Shown: piece after piece, positions 32,119-44,330 of the stretch | Layout of the letters: each line of letters starts with the position of its first letter | Position numbering within the stretch: the first letter of the stretch is position 1 | Source: Notospermus geniculatus | Taxonomy: Eukaryota; Nemertea; Pilidiophora; Heteronemertea; Lineidae | NCBI GenBank assembly: GCA_002633025.1 | Contig: NMRB01000016.1 | Location: 687,131 to 751,130, forward strand | Length of the DNA stretch: 64,000 nucleotides | Reading direction: 5' to 3' | Program-made: the position numbers and the translations under genes | Notes under the pieces: generated by a model | Told to the model about the DNA's origin: nothing | Databases searched by the model: none | Seen by the model: only the letters and a program-made list of their open reading frames with translations

Positions 32119-32601
32119 GATATCGGAGGTCAGCCTGCTGATGAAAAGGAAGATTTTCAGGAAAACCAACACTCAACCGATGAAAACTATCAGCCTCACT
32201 CTCATTTGGTTGTTTGAACATAGAAACCCTTGGATGTACACATTGTGTACATAAAAATACGTGCCTCGGCTAATTAAAACTTGATTTTCTCCCGCGCTGC
32301 CTTCTAAAATCAAAACTCTTTGATTGATTAGCCTACTTTGCAAAAGTTAAAATATATTTGTATAGAAACAGAACGGGCGTACATATAGGTATGCTAAAAT
32401 TAAACTTGTTTGTCCGTCAGTTGCATGCGGAAATAAAAATGCTCAGCGTTTATCATTACATAAATACCCAAGCAGATCATCACGGTTATTAAATTAGGAC
32501 GCCGGACGATGAAGTAGGGACATGCACTGCCATGCACTAGTCTGCATGGGTTCATAAATGATAATCCATCCCAAAACGATTTTGAATTATAACAAGAAAA
32601 A

Positions 32602-34878
32602 ATGGCAGGATATGTACAGCACATCTCCCAGTCTAATGGACTCCATACCGTTGCCAACTCAGGGTGGAATGGGACCAGGAAAATTCACGAGGAGACCGAG
32701 CAAGGCAGCAACACGCTCTTGTACATGTTGTACGAGGTCGTTTTTTACTTCACATTTGTAATTGTTGCAGTTGGTGTTCCTGGCAACATCCTGACCATCC
32801 TGGTGGCTGCCATGAAACATAACAGGAGACACACTGCAAGCGTCTATATGATTGGTTTAGCCATTCCTGATGGCGTCATTCTTCTTCATATTGGGATTGG
32901 TGGACCTGTTAGGCGAAGTGGAGTGGCAACCTTTTGGCCATCCAGAGAGCTAGAATTCGAGTAGGTTTATACTACCTCTATAGATGGTTCATAACGTCGA
33001 CATCCTCCATCGGGACTTCTCATCATGTCTCATTCTGCGAGATAATGATTCCACGGAGAGATTCTCGTTCTATGTCATCAAGAAAGCTTTCTTCAAGTTG
33101 CTAGCTAATGAATGCCATATGTATGTTGCTCCAGCTGATGTAGGCCTATTTCAAAGCATACAGTGCATGGAATGTCGCCTTTAAAGCGGGTGATCCACTG
33201 TCGCGATTTTGGCTTGAGACGCGGTTGCGTTCCCTTGCGGTTACCTTATAAGGACTTCCGATTGCCATATAAGGCGATCGCAAGGGAACGCAACCGCGTC
33301 TCAAGCCAAAATCGCGACAGTGGATCACCCGCTTTAGGGCCTGTCACACTGAAATAGTTCTCAAAACGTCCTGCTCCGTCCTAAAAAATCGTAAAACGGG
33401 CTAGAACGTGTAACCCTTGGCAAAATAATACCTCTCGATGTTCTGGAGCACCCTTCCCGTCCATGAAGTTCGTAAAAAGACTGTAAAAAGTTGCCACTAC
33501 GTCCACTCCGTTCGCAGACAGTTTGAGCCCGTTCGGCAAAATTTTCAAGAACGTACATGTACTTAGAACTAGCTCAGTGTGATTGGGGCATTATAACGAT
33601 AAAGCATTCTTGTTTGACCACGAGTCCTCGATATACGACGTAATTCTTATTTTCAAAGGTTCACGTATTTTGTCACATACGCCAGCTCGATGACATCAGG
33701 AATCACGTTAGCAGCCATGTCGGTGGATCGGCTCATTGCTGTTCGGTTTCCAATGATCGCTAAAAGAGTATGCACCATCACCAAAGCTAAAATCATTGTG
33801 ATTTCCATCATTCTATTGATTGTTGCGGTAAATGTGTCGACATTCTTCTGCCATGCATACATCAAGGACAGTGTTTCAGGTAAGGTATACAACCTCCCCC
33901 TCCACCACCACCGTGATACTGTTGCTCTTTTGCCCGTATCATTTGGTTCTTGCGTTCACCAACCGACAGGGCGTTTGCAATGTCACCCTATTCTCCCATA
34001 GCAGGGTTTGGGGCCCCCTCCTCTTAACGCGCTCGCACACCAATTTTGTGTGAGTGGAGGAAGAGAAACGAGCTAAAAACTTTTGCTTGGGAGGATGTGT
34101 CACGTGACCAGCTGGCCCATCAAGTTAGTACTTGAAGTTAGTAGCAGCACTTAGCACCAGCAAGAGAAGACCCGTGGTACACGATTGGAAAATTCAAAAT
34201 GCCTCAAAATAAACGCGAGTGTGGAAGAGGAAATTTATCTCAGGCTGTCACGCTAGGGTAAGGTAGGTAATACATACAATAAGCTCTGTGCTCATGCACC
34301 CTCTCTCTCTGTGTAGGCCTATCTCTAAACGAAGAGGGTATTCATGTATGTATACCGTACTACATACCGTATATATACTTCTATCTTGTTTAGGAATCGA
34401 AAGTCTCATTCAATCGGTACCAGGACACCCCGAATACGAGATTCTGTTCGCCAATTTTCAGTTGATATTTGGAAGTGTTCTTCCATCAATCATAATCATA
34501 GTCAGCAATATTGGTATCGTTCTGACTGTACGCGGAGCTTCAAAGAATCGAGCAAAGATGGGTGTTGGACCTGACGAGGGGAGAGACCAACGAGAAAAAC
34601 AGTTGACATCGATGTTGGTCATTGTAAGCATGGCGTATTTGTGTACGACAATACCATATAGAGTTTTCATTGCACTTCTCGAAATACCGGCTGTAGCGGA
34701 AGCGTATGATGTGAACGACACCTTTTGGAATGCATTGCTTAACATATTGGATTATCTTTTCTTCGATATTTGGATGTGCAATCATGCCGTCAACTTTTAC
34801 TTGTACTGTCTCGCAGGAGGAGAGAAGTACAGACAGGACACAAAACTTATCTTAAAGAAGTTGTTCTGCTTGTTGTGA
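32602..34878 (+). CDS. Class A GPCR, family A copy 3 (354 aa)
   Basis: Exons 32602-32960, 33659-33879 and 34394-34878 give 354 residues with the same exon layout and phases as copy 1. TM1 keeps GVPGNILTILVAAM, TM2 GLAIPDGVILLHIGI, TM3 has MSVDRLIAVRF, TM4 ends STFFCHAYIKDSVSG and TM7 has NFYLYCLAGG. The N-terminus is about 45 residues and the C-tail short and basic (KLILKKLFCLL). Intron 1 carries a 149-bp hairpin transposon; another lies 42 bp past the stop. The gene is intact and probably functional; ligand unknown. Confidence 0.9.
33185..33333. mobile_element. MITE-like hairpin, 149 bp, with perfect 55-bp arms
   Basis: The ends AGCGGGTGATCCACTGTCGC and the exact complement GCGACAGTGGATCACCCGCT extend to about 55 bp of perfect pairing per arm. 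Flanks are TAA on the left and TTA on the right, both TWA. Such perfect arms imply recent spread. It lies in intron 1 of receptor copy 3. Confidence 0.88.
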
Positions 34879-34920
34879 ATAGACATAAACATTATGATGG
34901 TAATTAAAGCGCCACTGTTA

Positions 34921-35076
34921 GGCTTAGCGCACATGTCCGACAAAACTCGATCCGTTAGGGGTGTTTTTAAAGTCGACTGACCCAACGCTGTCGACTCGTC
35001 ATTCAGCCAGGACAGTAGATTTTAACAGACACCCCTAAAAAACGCATTGAGTTCTGTCGGACATGTGCGCTAAGCT
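34921..35076. mobile_element. MITE-like element, 156 bp, TTA target duplication
   Basis: The left end GGCTTAGCGCACATGTCCGA and right end TCGGACATGTGCGCTAAGCT are inverted, with arms of about 40 bp. TTA flanks both sides (34918-34920 and 35077-35079). It sits in the 3' flank of receptor copy 3. Confidence 0.82.
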
Positions 35077-35084
35077 TTAGCGTT

Positions 35085-35977
35085 ACGTTTTGTATCTCAT
35101 GGCGGCCGACGTAACCTTTGACCTTTAGGCAACCTCGTTTATGCATGCTCGACCAGATTGTTCAAATCTATATATTGAATGACATAAGTTACCAAGTAGG
35201 ACTGTTGCCACACATAAAATGAGTTGACGCATGATTCCTTACTTGATAAAGGGTTTGTCACGCCATGACAGGGCGTTGAACTTTCTCAAGTAATGAAACG
35301 AATGGCGGCCATTCTTTTCAGCTAGGGTTTCGATATAGTATCACAGTAGCCTCGGTGTTACTACTGGCTTTGTACGGGTTGGACAGGACGCCAGTCTTAT
35401 CACGTTGGTTCCAGATTCCGCCGCCAGGGGCGGGATGCTGAGGCATACGTCTTCATGCATACAATGACACTTTAACTCATAATCAACAACGACGTGCAGG
35501 AGTATAGCCTACCCGTATAAACTGCTTTCTAAATCTTTTACAATACTTCTTTGCTTTGAGCAGAAGATTTATGAGCAGCCATGTTACCGCTATAAAATGA
35601 AGTCCTCAAGGTCGAGAACGTTAATGCTGAAAACACATGTGATAAAAATAAAATTCCTGATTCGTGGGGTTTTTTCACTTGAAATACAATCTCCGGAGTC
35701 ATCAAACAGTCATATAGGATGTAATTAAACATTCTAACAATAGACATTAACATATTATTAATACGGGTAAATTTTATTTTGGATCCGTTAAGCGGATCTT
35801 GTATAGGTCGTTGGAGGTTCAAACCGAGGAAAGAGGGCTGGTGCAATGTCTGTTAGGCCCAACATGGTTGTCGTTGTCACAACTGTGGCTGTAATGTCCA
35901 ACTTCCCACGATTCATGGAAATGAAATTTCTAATAATCTCCACATCAAGGAAGTTTTATGTTTATTGAGACAAGAAT
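35085..35977. other. Spacer between receptor copies 3 and 4
   Basis: No coding exon or RNA gene was recognised. It presumably contains the promoter and 5' leader of copy 4, but no clear TATA box or shared block was identified. Confidence 0.5.
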
Positions 35978-37817
35978 ATGATGGAGTGTGTCCATGGCAA
36001 CGTTTCTAATACGAATGGACCGCAGACGATTACCAAATGTGCACTGGATAGGACCGAACAAAACGTCGACCTCTTGTACATGGTGTACGATGTTGTTGTC
36101 TATTTCTCATTCGTGATTGTAGCGGTTGGCGTTCCTGGCAACATCCTGACCATCCTGGTGGCCTCCATGACCCACAATAGACGACACACTGCCAGCGTCT
36201 ATATGATTGGCTTAGCCATTCCTGATGGTGTCATTCTTCTCCAAGAGGGGATAGGTGCACCAGTGTGGCAAAGTAAGATAGCAACGTTTTGGCCATCGAG
36301 GGAATTGGAATTAGAGTAAGTATAGTTCTCGGTTCATATACCGAATCGCCAAGCATCAACCTTGGTGGTTTTACAACAGCAGAACGTATTACATCATGAG
36401 TTCTCACCGCCATCAGCGGTCTGACAATTATGATAGGATGAAAGGTTTTCTAGAGAAAAGATACCATCATCTTATCATTCTGTATACCTAATAATATGCA
36501 GGTCGGAACAGACGTGGTGATATTCAAATTTATCGGGGCCAAAACCTTACAGATGTAACTGTTGATTACACAGTCAACACAACTTTGGTTTACACCCACC
36601 GCTTAGAGCTTTGCACCTACAAAAAGGTTAGGTAGATGATTTGACCAATCTACGGTGGCCCCCGTATTGGTTAAGTCTAATTTCCAAACCTTTGCTCTGT
36701 GAACTCCCCCTGACGAAAACAGACCCATCTGCGATTCTTTTTTAAATTTCGAAGGTTCACTTACTTTCTGGCGTACGCCTGCGCCATGACATCTGGACTC
36801 ATATTAACAGCCATGTCAGTGGATCGGTTCTTTGCTGTACGGTATCCGATGACCGCCAAAAGAGTTTGCACCATCACCAAAGCCAAAATTTTTGTAATTA
36901 CTACGACGATGATAATTGTCGGGGTTAATATCTCGACATTCTTCTGCCACGCGTATATAAAAGACGGAGTTTCAGGTAAGTCTTCACACCCCCTCCATGA
37001 TTCCCTCAAAGTGCCTACCAGAGTTCATGTTCTAAGCACCTGAGTTTTGCTCAATTCTTCTATCTTTAGTTGCGCATCGAAGGCGTCAGATCATTCACGT
37101 GAAGCACGACCACCTTCCGAAATGATGAGGCCTTCGATCCAAGACTAACTCCAACTATGGCTGTCACTGCAAGTAATGATCCCACTGTATGACGGAATGG
37201 GCGGAGCCGGAACAACCGATCTAATGAAGTAACACTGCGCTGTACCACGCTCAGGATGTTATCGCCTTTTGAAATACATGTACTTGCATGTCATTTGCGA
37301 ATTCATTTCTTCTGCTCCTTTTTCTTGGATAGGAATCGAGGCTCTTATTCTATCGGTACCAGGACACCCCGAATACGAGATTCTGTTCAGCAATTTTCAG
37401 TTGATATTTGGAAGTGTTCTTCCATCAATCATAATCATAGTCAGCAATATTGGTATCGTTCTGACTGTACGCGGAGCTTCAAAGAATCGAGCAAAGATGG
37501 GTGTTGGACCTGACGAGGGGAGAGACCAACGAGAAAAACAGTTAACATCAATGCTGATCATTGTAAGCATGGCGTATTTGTGCACAACAATACCTTACAA
37601 GATTTTTAGTGCACTACTCGAAATACCGGCTGTAGCAAAAGCGTACGACGTGAATAACACATATTCGAACGCGTTGTTAAATATACTGGATTATCTCTTT
37701 TTCGACATATGGTTATGTAATCATGCCGTCAACTTTTACTTGTACTGTCTCTCTGGAGGGGTGAAATACAGGAAGGACACAAAAGTTATCTTGAAGAAGC
37801 TGATTTGTTTGTCGTAA
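35978..37817 (+). CDS. Class A GPCR, family A copy 4 (347 aa)
   Basis: Exons 35978-36315, 36755-36975 and 37333-37817 join to 347 residues, ending TAA. A second in-frame ATG follows immediately (35981). Key segments are GVPGNILTILVASM (TM1), GLAIPDGVILLQEGI (TM2), MSVDRFFAVRYPM (TM3), IIVGVNISTFFCHAYIKDG (TM4), and a TM5 to loop-3 block identical in protein to copies 1, 3 and 5. TM7 has NFYLYCLSGG. The N-terminus has two sequons (NVS, NTN-like). Intact; ligand unknown. Confidence 0.9.
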
Positions 37818-38410
37818 ATAGACATCAGAGAATGAAGATGTGGCTTCTGCCAAAAATAAACCCCAACAAATTCCGCTGACACTCTCGGTCAGTAAAACGC
37901 TGACTCCAGATTTGAACGCAATTTAGAGCTATCGTTTAGTTTTTTGCTGAGACATGAAGTGGTTTACAGGTTATCTCTATTTTACTGTAAGTGCCATCCA
38001 GGAATACGGTCCAGAATGTTAATGCTGAAGATGAGAGTGTTGCATTTTTATGATACATGTACTAATGATTACTCACTTGAAATACAAACCATCAAACTGT
38101 CAAATGGGATGTATACAGATACTGATGATAAAAATAAACCTACTTTATGAAACATTCCTTGTGTGTTTTGATTTTCAGTCTCAGTGATAATTTTGGGTTG
38201 GTTGTTTAGGAAGCCATCATGCAGAAGTCGTCGTTGATATTACATTGTAGTTTATTAGAAAATCTAAGTGCGAAACATGTGTAGAAGTAGTGTCAATAAG
38301 AAAATAAAATAAACATTGGCTGAAGTTCTAATGATGTATTCCTTAAACCGGTTTTCTGTCTTTACGACATTTTCAAAAATGAATACAGAATGAGACAAAT
38401 TACATTATAT

Positions 38411-38881
38411 ATATATGAAGTTGTTGTCATATTAAGTCATCGCCATCATTCAGCAAATTTCCCCATATATCCAGTCAACATAGCCTATAACCAAAATAAC
38501 GTAATGATATCAATTTACAATTTTAAAATAAAAATTCTTGTTGAGCTTGTTGATCGTTAATTTTAGATCGGTTGATCAGCAGCGCGCATGACAATAAGTC
38601 GTCGTTGGTGGTTCAAAATGAAGAAAGATTAGCTATAATGGCTTGGTCAATATTGTACGCCCAGCATCTGTCGCAGCAGTGGCTACTAATTCACGGAACA
38701 AATTTTAAGAATCTCCATCTCAACGAAGTTACATGTTTACTGTGGCATAGCAATGGAAGCGTTTGTAAAATATCACAACGTTTCTATCACGAATGGACTG
38801 CATACGGTTGCGAAATTTGCATTGGATGGGACCGAAGAAGACGTCAAACTCTTGTACGTATTGTACGACGTTTTCGAGTAT
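38411..38881 (+). repeat. Redundant partial copy of the copy-5 5' region and exon 1
   Basis: This block, including the start of exon 1 (ATG at 38753), recurs almost unchanged at about 39007-39475. Only small indels and a few substitutions separate them. It ends exactly at a lone N (38882) and is followed by 122 bases of unrelated sequence. This is most likely a retained alternative haplotype or contig overlap, not a seventh receptor gene. Confidence 0.8.
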
Positions 38882-39344
38882 NAAAATTTCACACGTTCAA
38901 CAAAACATCTTTAAATGATACGGTACCAAATTTCATTGAATTATAATGGGCAGTTGTCGAGAAATCAAGATTTGAAGTTCGATGCGGTTTTTTTGGCCCA
39001 CCCGATATATATGAAGTTGTTGTCATATTAAGTCATCGCCATCATTCAGCAAATTTCCCCATATATCCAGTCAACATAGCCTAACCAAAATAACGTAATG
39101 ATATCAATTTACAATTTTAAAATAAAAATTCTTGTTGAGCTTGTTGATCGTTAATTTTAGATCGGTTGATCAGCAGCGCGCATGACAATAAGTCGTCGTT
39201 GATGGTTCAAAATGAAGAAAGATTAGCTAATGTCTTGGTCAATATTGTACGCCCAGCATCTGTCGCAGCAGTGGCTACTAATTCACGGAACAAATTTTAA
39301 GAATCTCCATCTCAACGAAGTTACATGTTTACTGTGGCATAGCA

Positions 39345-40968
39345 ATGGAAGCGTTTGTAAAATATCACAACGTTTCTATCACGAATGGACTGCATACGGT
39401 TGCGAAATTTGCATTGGATGGGACCGAAGAAGACGTCAAACTCTTGTACGTATTGTACGACGTTTTCGAGTATTTCACATACGTGATTGCAGCGGTTGGC
39501 GTTCCTGGCAACATCCTGGCCATCCTGGTGGCCTCCATGACCCACAATAGACGACACACTGCTAGCGTCTATATGATTGGTTTAGCCATTCCTGATGGTG
39601 TCATTCTTCTTCAACTCGGGATTGGTGCACCAGTGTGGCAAAGTAAGATAGCAACGTTTTGGCCATCGAGGGAATTGGAATTTGAGTAAGTGTAATGCCT
39701 GTTTTTCTACCAACACTGGAGTCTGTGGTCATTCCACACTTCCAAGATTTTGTAGAACTAAAGTTTAAAAATTACTGTCCTGAATCTTTGACCGCGTCGA
39801 GCGGGCAAAGGCTTGATTTTCGTTGGTTTTACCAATGAAAGACGGCCTTGCAATATCGTTGGTGTGATCGCAATGCGTACTGTAGTCATCGTATGCTCTA
39901 TTCATTTTTCACTTTTGAAGGTTCGCTTACTTTCTGGTGTACGCCGGTGCGATGACATCAGGACTCATATTGGCTGCCATGTCAGTGGATCGGTTTATTG
40001 CTGTACGGTATCCGATGACCGCTAAAAGAATGTGCACCGTTACCAAAGCCAGAATTATTGTAATCACTATGTCGGTGATAGTTGTTGGGGTTAATATCTC
40101 GACATTCTTCTGCCATGCGTATTTCGAAGATAAAGCTTTAGGTAAGGCTTTCCATGATTTCATTCCCGGTTGGCGGAGCCAGAAAACTCTTGAATGACCA
40201 GAGGAGTTAGATGTAAAACTCGTCTTACTTAGGTATCCGCCACGGGCTACTGACCACTAGGCTACGTCTGCGGCAATAACCCTATGCTTGCGTTATGCAC
40301 TGATCTTCTCGTAGTCGTACGTACATGTAGTCGTCAGTCGTGGCGGATACCTATAATCAGCAGATATCGATTTGTCTCTTTTGCTGTTTTTGACAGGAAT
40401 CGAGGCCCTCATTCTATCGGTACCAGGACACCCCGAATACGAAATTTTGTACACCAATTTTCAGTTGATATTTGGAAGTGTTCTTCCATCAATCATAATC
40501 ATAGTCAGCAATATTGGTATCGTTCTAACTGTACGCGGAGCTTCAAAGAATCGAGCAAAGATGGGTGTTGGACCTGACGAGGGAAGAGACCAACGAGAAA
40601 AACAGTTGACATCGATGTTGGTCATTGTAAGCATGGCGTATTTGTGTACGACTTTACCCAGCAAAATTTTCATTTCACTGCAAGAGATACCGGCCATAGC
40701 AAACGCATATGATGTGAATGACGCCTATTGGAATGCATTATTCAATATTCTGGATTATCTGCTCTATGATATTTGGATGTGTAATCATGCCGTCAACTTT
40801 TACTTGTACTGTCTCGCAGGAGGAGAAAAGTACAGGCAGGACACAATGGTTATCCTAAAGAAGATGATGTGCTTGAGGTGCGGAGACATCAGAGGTACAA
40901 ACGAAGGTTTCGCCGGAAAACCGACATTCCGTACACACTCGACGTCAGGAAAAATGCCGACACCCTAG
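39345..40968 (+). CDS. Class A GPCR, family A copy 5 (377 aa, extended C-tail)
   Basis: Exons 39345-39685, 39921-40141 and 40397-40968 give 377 residues ending TAG. Layout and phases match the family. TM1 has GVPGNILAILVASM, TM2 GLAIPDGVILLQLGI, TM3 MSVDRFIAVRYPM, TM7 NFYLYCLAGG. The C-terminus is about 29 residues longer than in sisters, which stop after a CL-rich end. Here KMMCLRCGDIRG continues into a Thr/Ser/Lys-rich tail, a possible phosphorylation or arrestin region. A TA-flanked hairpin element lies in intron 2. Intact; ligand unknown. Confidence 0.9.
40232..40351. mobile_element. MITE-like element, 120 bp, TA target duplication
   Basis: The ends GGTATCCGCCACGG and the inverted CGTGGCGGATACC, flanked by TA on both sides. 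It is in intron 2 of receptor copy 5. Confidence 0.65.
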
Positions 40969-41022
40969 GCATGTCAGGTTTGGACGTATATGTAGTTTAG
41001 ATTTTGCTAGACATACTTCGAT

Positions 41023-41995
41023 GACAGGAAATTTGTTTGCAGCGAAGTCATCGCCATTTTACAGAAAATAGGTCCAGAATGTTGATGCCAACGTGCGAAA
41101 ATAGTGAGACATTGGCTGGTTTTGATAAAAGTTAGCAAATGCTTTTCCTAAAGATTTGCGCAGCGAGGGCCAATGTAAATGTACTACAAAACCTGAAGGA
41201 AAAGCGTTTGCTAGTTTTTATGAATACCAGCCATTGAGTCATATGAATAATAACTAGTAAATGCTTTTACTTGAATTTTGCAATTCAAATGCACTAGGCA
41301 ATGCTGTACAAATCTGAAGGAAAAGAATTTGCTAGTCTATTCATATGACCCATATTAGCCGTGGTTACACTTGTCTGAAAAAGCCCAGACTTTTCGAAGC
41401 CCGGGTCTGAAATAAGCCCGGGCTTTTTGAGCAGGTATGCGGCATGTATGGGTTTTGAACCCTCCGATTTCGAAGGGTTTTTGGAGGGCTTAATTTAGAC
41501 CCGCGTCTCCTGCGGGTTTTTTAAGTAGTGTAGACGCAATAGAAACAGGAAATTTGTTTGCAGCGAAGTCATCGCCATTTTACAGAAAATAGGTCCAGAA
41601 TGTTGATGCCAACGTGCGAAAATAGTGAGACATTGGTTGGTTTTGATAAAAGTTAGCAAATGCTTTTCCTAAAGATTTGCACAGCGAGGGCCAATGTAAA
41701 TGTACTACAAAACTTGAAGGAAAAGCGTTTGCTAGTTTTTATGAATACCAGCCATTGATTCATATGAATAATAACTAGTAAATGCTTTTACTTGAATTTT
41801 GCAATACAAATGCACTAGGCAATGCTGAAGAATTTGCTAGTCTATTCATATGACCCATATTAGCCGTGGTTGTCTGAAAAAGCCCAGACTTTTCGAAGCC
41901 CGGGTCTGAAATAAGCCCGGGCTTTTTAAGCAGGTATGCGGCATGTATGGGTTTTAAAAACCCGGGCTTTATTTAGACACGGCGATTCATAGGTG
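41023..41995. repeat. Tandem duplication of about 0.5 kb
   Basis: The unit starting ACAGGAAATTTGTTTGCAGC at about 41024 restarts at about 41544 and runs in parallel to about 41960 with small indels. Each copy ends in an AAGCCCGGGCTT-rich palindromic section. It has no coding potential and separates receptor copies 5 and 6. Confidence 0.88.
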
Positions 41996-42421
41996 TAAAC
42001 GCAAAATGCCCGTGCTCAGCCCGGGCTGAGCCCGGACTTTTACATGTATGTAGTGTAAACAAGGCATATACTCGTGGTTCCTCACTTGAAATACAAATCC
42101 CTTGCACATCAAACAAATGGAATGTGTGCACATGTAGAGAGATTTTTAAAATAATCCTCAACATGCTACATTAGAATTCCTTTTTTTATAATCTCTCATC
42201 GTTATTTTTGGATCGGTTGATCAGGAGCGCATGATGCACAAGTCGTCGTTGATGGTGCAGAATGAAGAAAGAGTGGCTAATGGCTCGTCGAGTATATTTG
42301 TTATGCCCAACATCGTAGTGACTGTCACAACAATGGCGGAGCCATGTCACCACGATTCACTGGACAAATCTTTCTTATGATCTCCAGCTCAACGATGTTA
42401 CATGTTTACTGAGGCACAACA

Positions 42422-44009
42422 ATGGAAGTGTATGTAAAATGCATGTATCACAACGTTTCTACCACGAATGGATTTCAAACGATTGCTAAATTTGCATTAG
42501 ATGGGACCGAAGAAGACGTCAAAATCTTGTACGTACTGTACGATGTTGTCGTATATTTCACATACGTGATTGCAGCGGTTGGCGTTCCTGGCAACATCCT
42601 GACCATCCTGGTGGCCTCCATGACCCACAATAGACGACACACTGCAAGCGTCTATATGATTGGCTTAGCCATTCCTGATGGTGTCATTCTTCTCCAAGAG
42701 GGGATAGGGGCACCAGTGTGGCAAAGTAAGATAGCAACGTTTTGGCCATCGAGAGAACTGGAATTAGAGTAAGTAGGCCTACTCGTACATTATTTGTGCA
42801 GAGAACATGAATACCAAGCATCATCATCCTTTGTAGTTGGAAAGGCTTAGTGACAGAACCTTCCTACCATTTTCTCTCATGTATGAAGACCTTCCTTAAA
42901 TATGACGATGTCGAATAAAGAGTTTTGACATGTGAATTTTTCCGAGTGAACCTTATCGACGTGGCTTTGATTTAAACGAGCAAGTACTGGCAAACATCAC
43001 TTGGCTGACATCCACCCCATCAATAAAACGTCTTGGTCAATGATCAATTGCTTTACTAATCCACTATCTACAGCGGCCTCCTTGGTTAAGCTCTTGAAGT
43101 TCTAGAGTTTGTTTTTCGCCAGGCACATTGTAATCATCGTGTATTCTATTCTTTTTTCACTTCCAAAAGGTTCACTTACTTTGTGGTGTACGCCGACAAT
43201 CAAACAGCATACGAGCGACGTTTGTTTTTGTCACAAAAAATGTCAACAATGCATGTAGTTCAGGGTCAATGTTCATAAAACAACTTAAGTCTGTAAGTGT
43301 GACACTTATCCTTTGTTCAACACAAAAGGTACATGTATCAAACTTTGACTTAAGTATGTTTATGAATATGGACCCAGTGCTCCACTTCATGGTTATGTCA
43401 AGTTGGCTAAACCGGAAAATTCTTAAATGACCTGTTAGATGTATAACTACGGTATACGGGTATATGCATGATGCTTGCATATCAATGATGTATCATTTCC
43501 ATTCCTTTGCTCATTTCCCGATAGGAATCGAGGCCCTTATTCCATCAGTACCAGGACATCCCGAATACGAGGTTCTGTTCTCAAATTTTCAGTTGATATT
43601 TGGAAGTGTTATTCCATCAATCATAATCATTGTCAGCAATATTGGTATCGTTCTAACTTTGCACGGAGCTTCGAAGAACCGAGCAAGGATGCGTGTTGGA
43701 CCAGACGAGGGGAGAGACCAACGAGAAAAACAACTGACGTCGATGTTGGTCATTGTAAGCATGGCGTTTTTGTGTACGACTTTACCCAACAAAATTTTCA
43801 TTTCACTGCAAGAGATACCGGCCATTGCAAACGCATATGATGTGAATGACACCTATTGGAATGCATTGTTTAATATTCTGGATTATCTGCTCTATGATAT
43901 TTGGATGTGTAATCATGCCATCAACTTTTACTTGTACTGTCTCGCAGGAGGAGAAAAATACAGGCAGGACACAAAAGTCATCTTAAAGAAATTGCTCTGC
44001 TTACCATGA
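42422..44009 (+). pseudogene. Class A GPCR, family A copy 6, lacking the TM3-4 exon
   Basis: Exon 1 (42422-42768, TM1-2, GVPGNILTILVASM and GLAIPDGVILL) and exon 3 (43525-44009, TM5-7, ending in stop TGA) are intact and near-identical to sister copies. Exon 2 begins correctly after an acceptor at 43169 (FTYFVVYAD) but loses homology about 27 bases in; the TM3 DRF motif and TM4 are gone. Unrelated sequence with a 113-bp hairpin (43263-43375) takes its place. Splicing exon 1 (phase 2) to exon 3 (phase 1) would shift frame, so no normal receptor can be made. No N is present at the break, so this looks like a real deletion or replacement. Confidence 0.82.
43263..43375. mobile_element. Small hairpin element replacing exon 2 of receptor copy 6
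   Basis: GGGTCAATGTTCATAAAACA at the left mirrors TGTTTATGAATATGGACCC at the right with a few mismatches, and CTTAAGT occurs in both arms. It is flanked by CAG on both sides if the outer G/C is excluded. Confidence 0.6.
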
Positions 44010-44330
44010 ACAGATGTAGAGGCTACTTTGAAGTCGTTTGTTAATTATTTAGAAGCGTATTTTGAAGGGAAGCTTGCAGATCAAGTTTGATTCAACGTTC
44101 CTGAGGCATTCTCAGCCCTTTTCAAAGGTAGGCTGTCACTTTATATACTTGAAACGGGCAGAACACCTCAGAAATATTATGGTTAAGCAGCAACAATGAT
44201 TACAACATTGAATTCTAAAAGGTGATGATCTACAAACTGCTTCCAATCAATGCCGACATAATAGAGGAAACAATCACCTGAGAACAACATTTGTCTTCGG
44301 ACTAAATGCGATCTGGCAACAGTGGACTAA

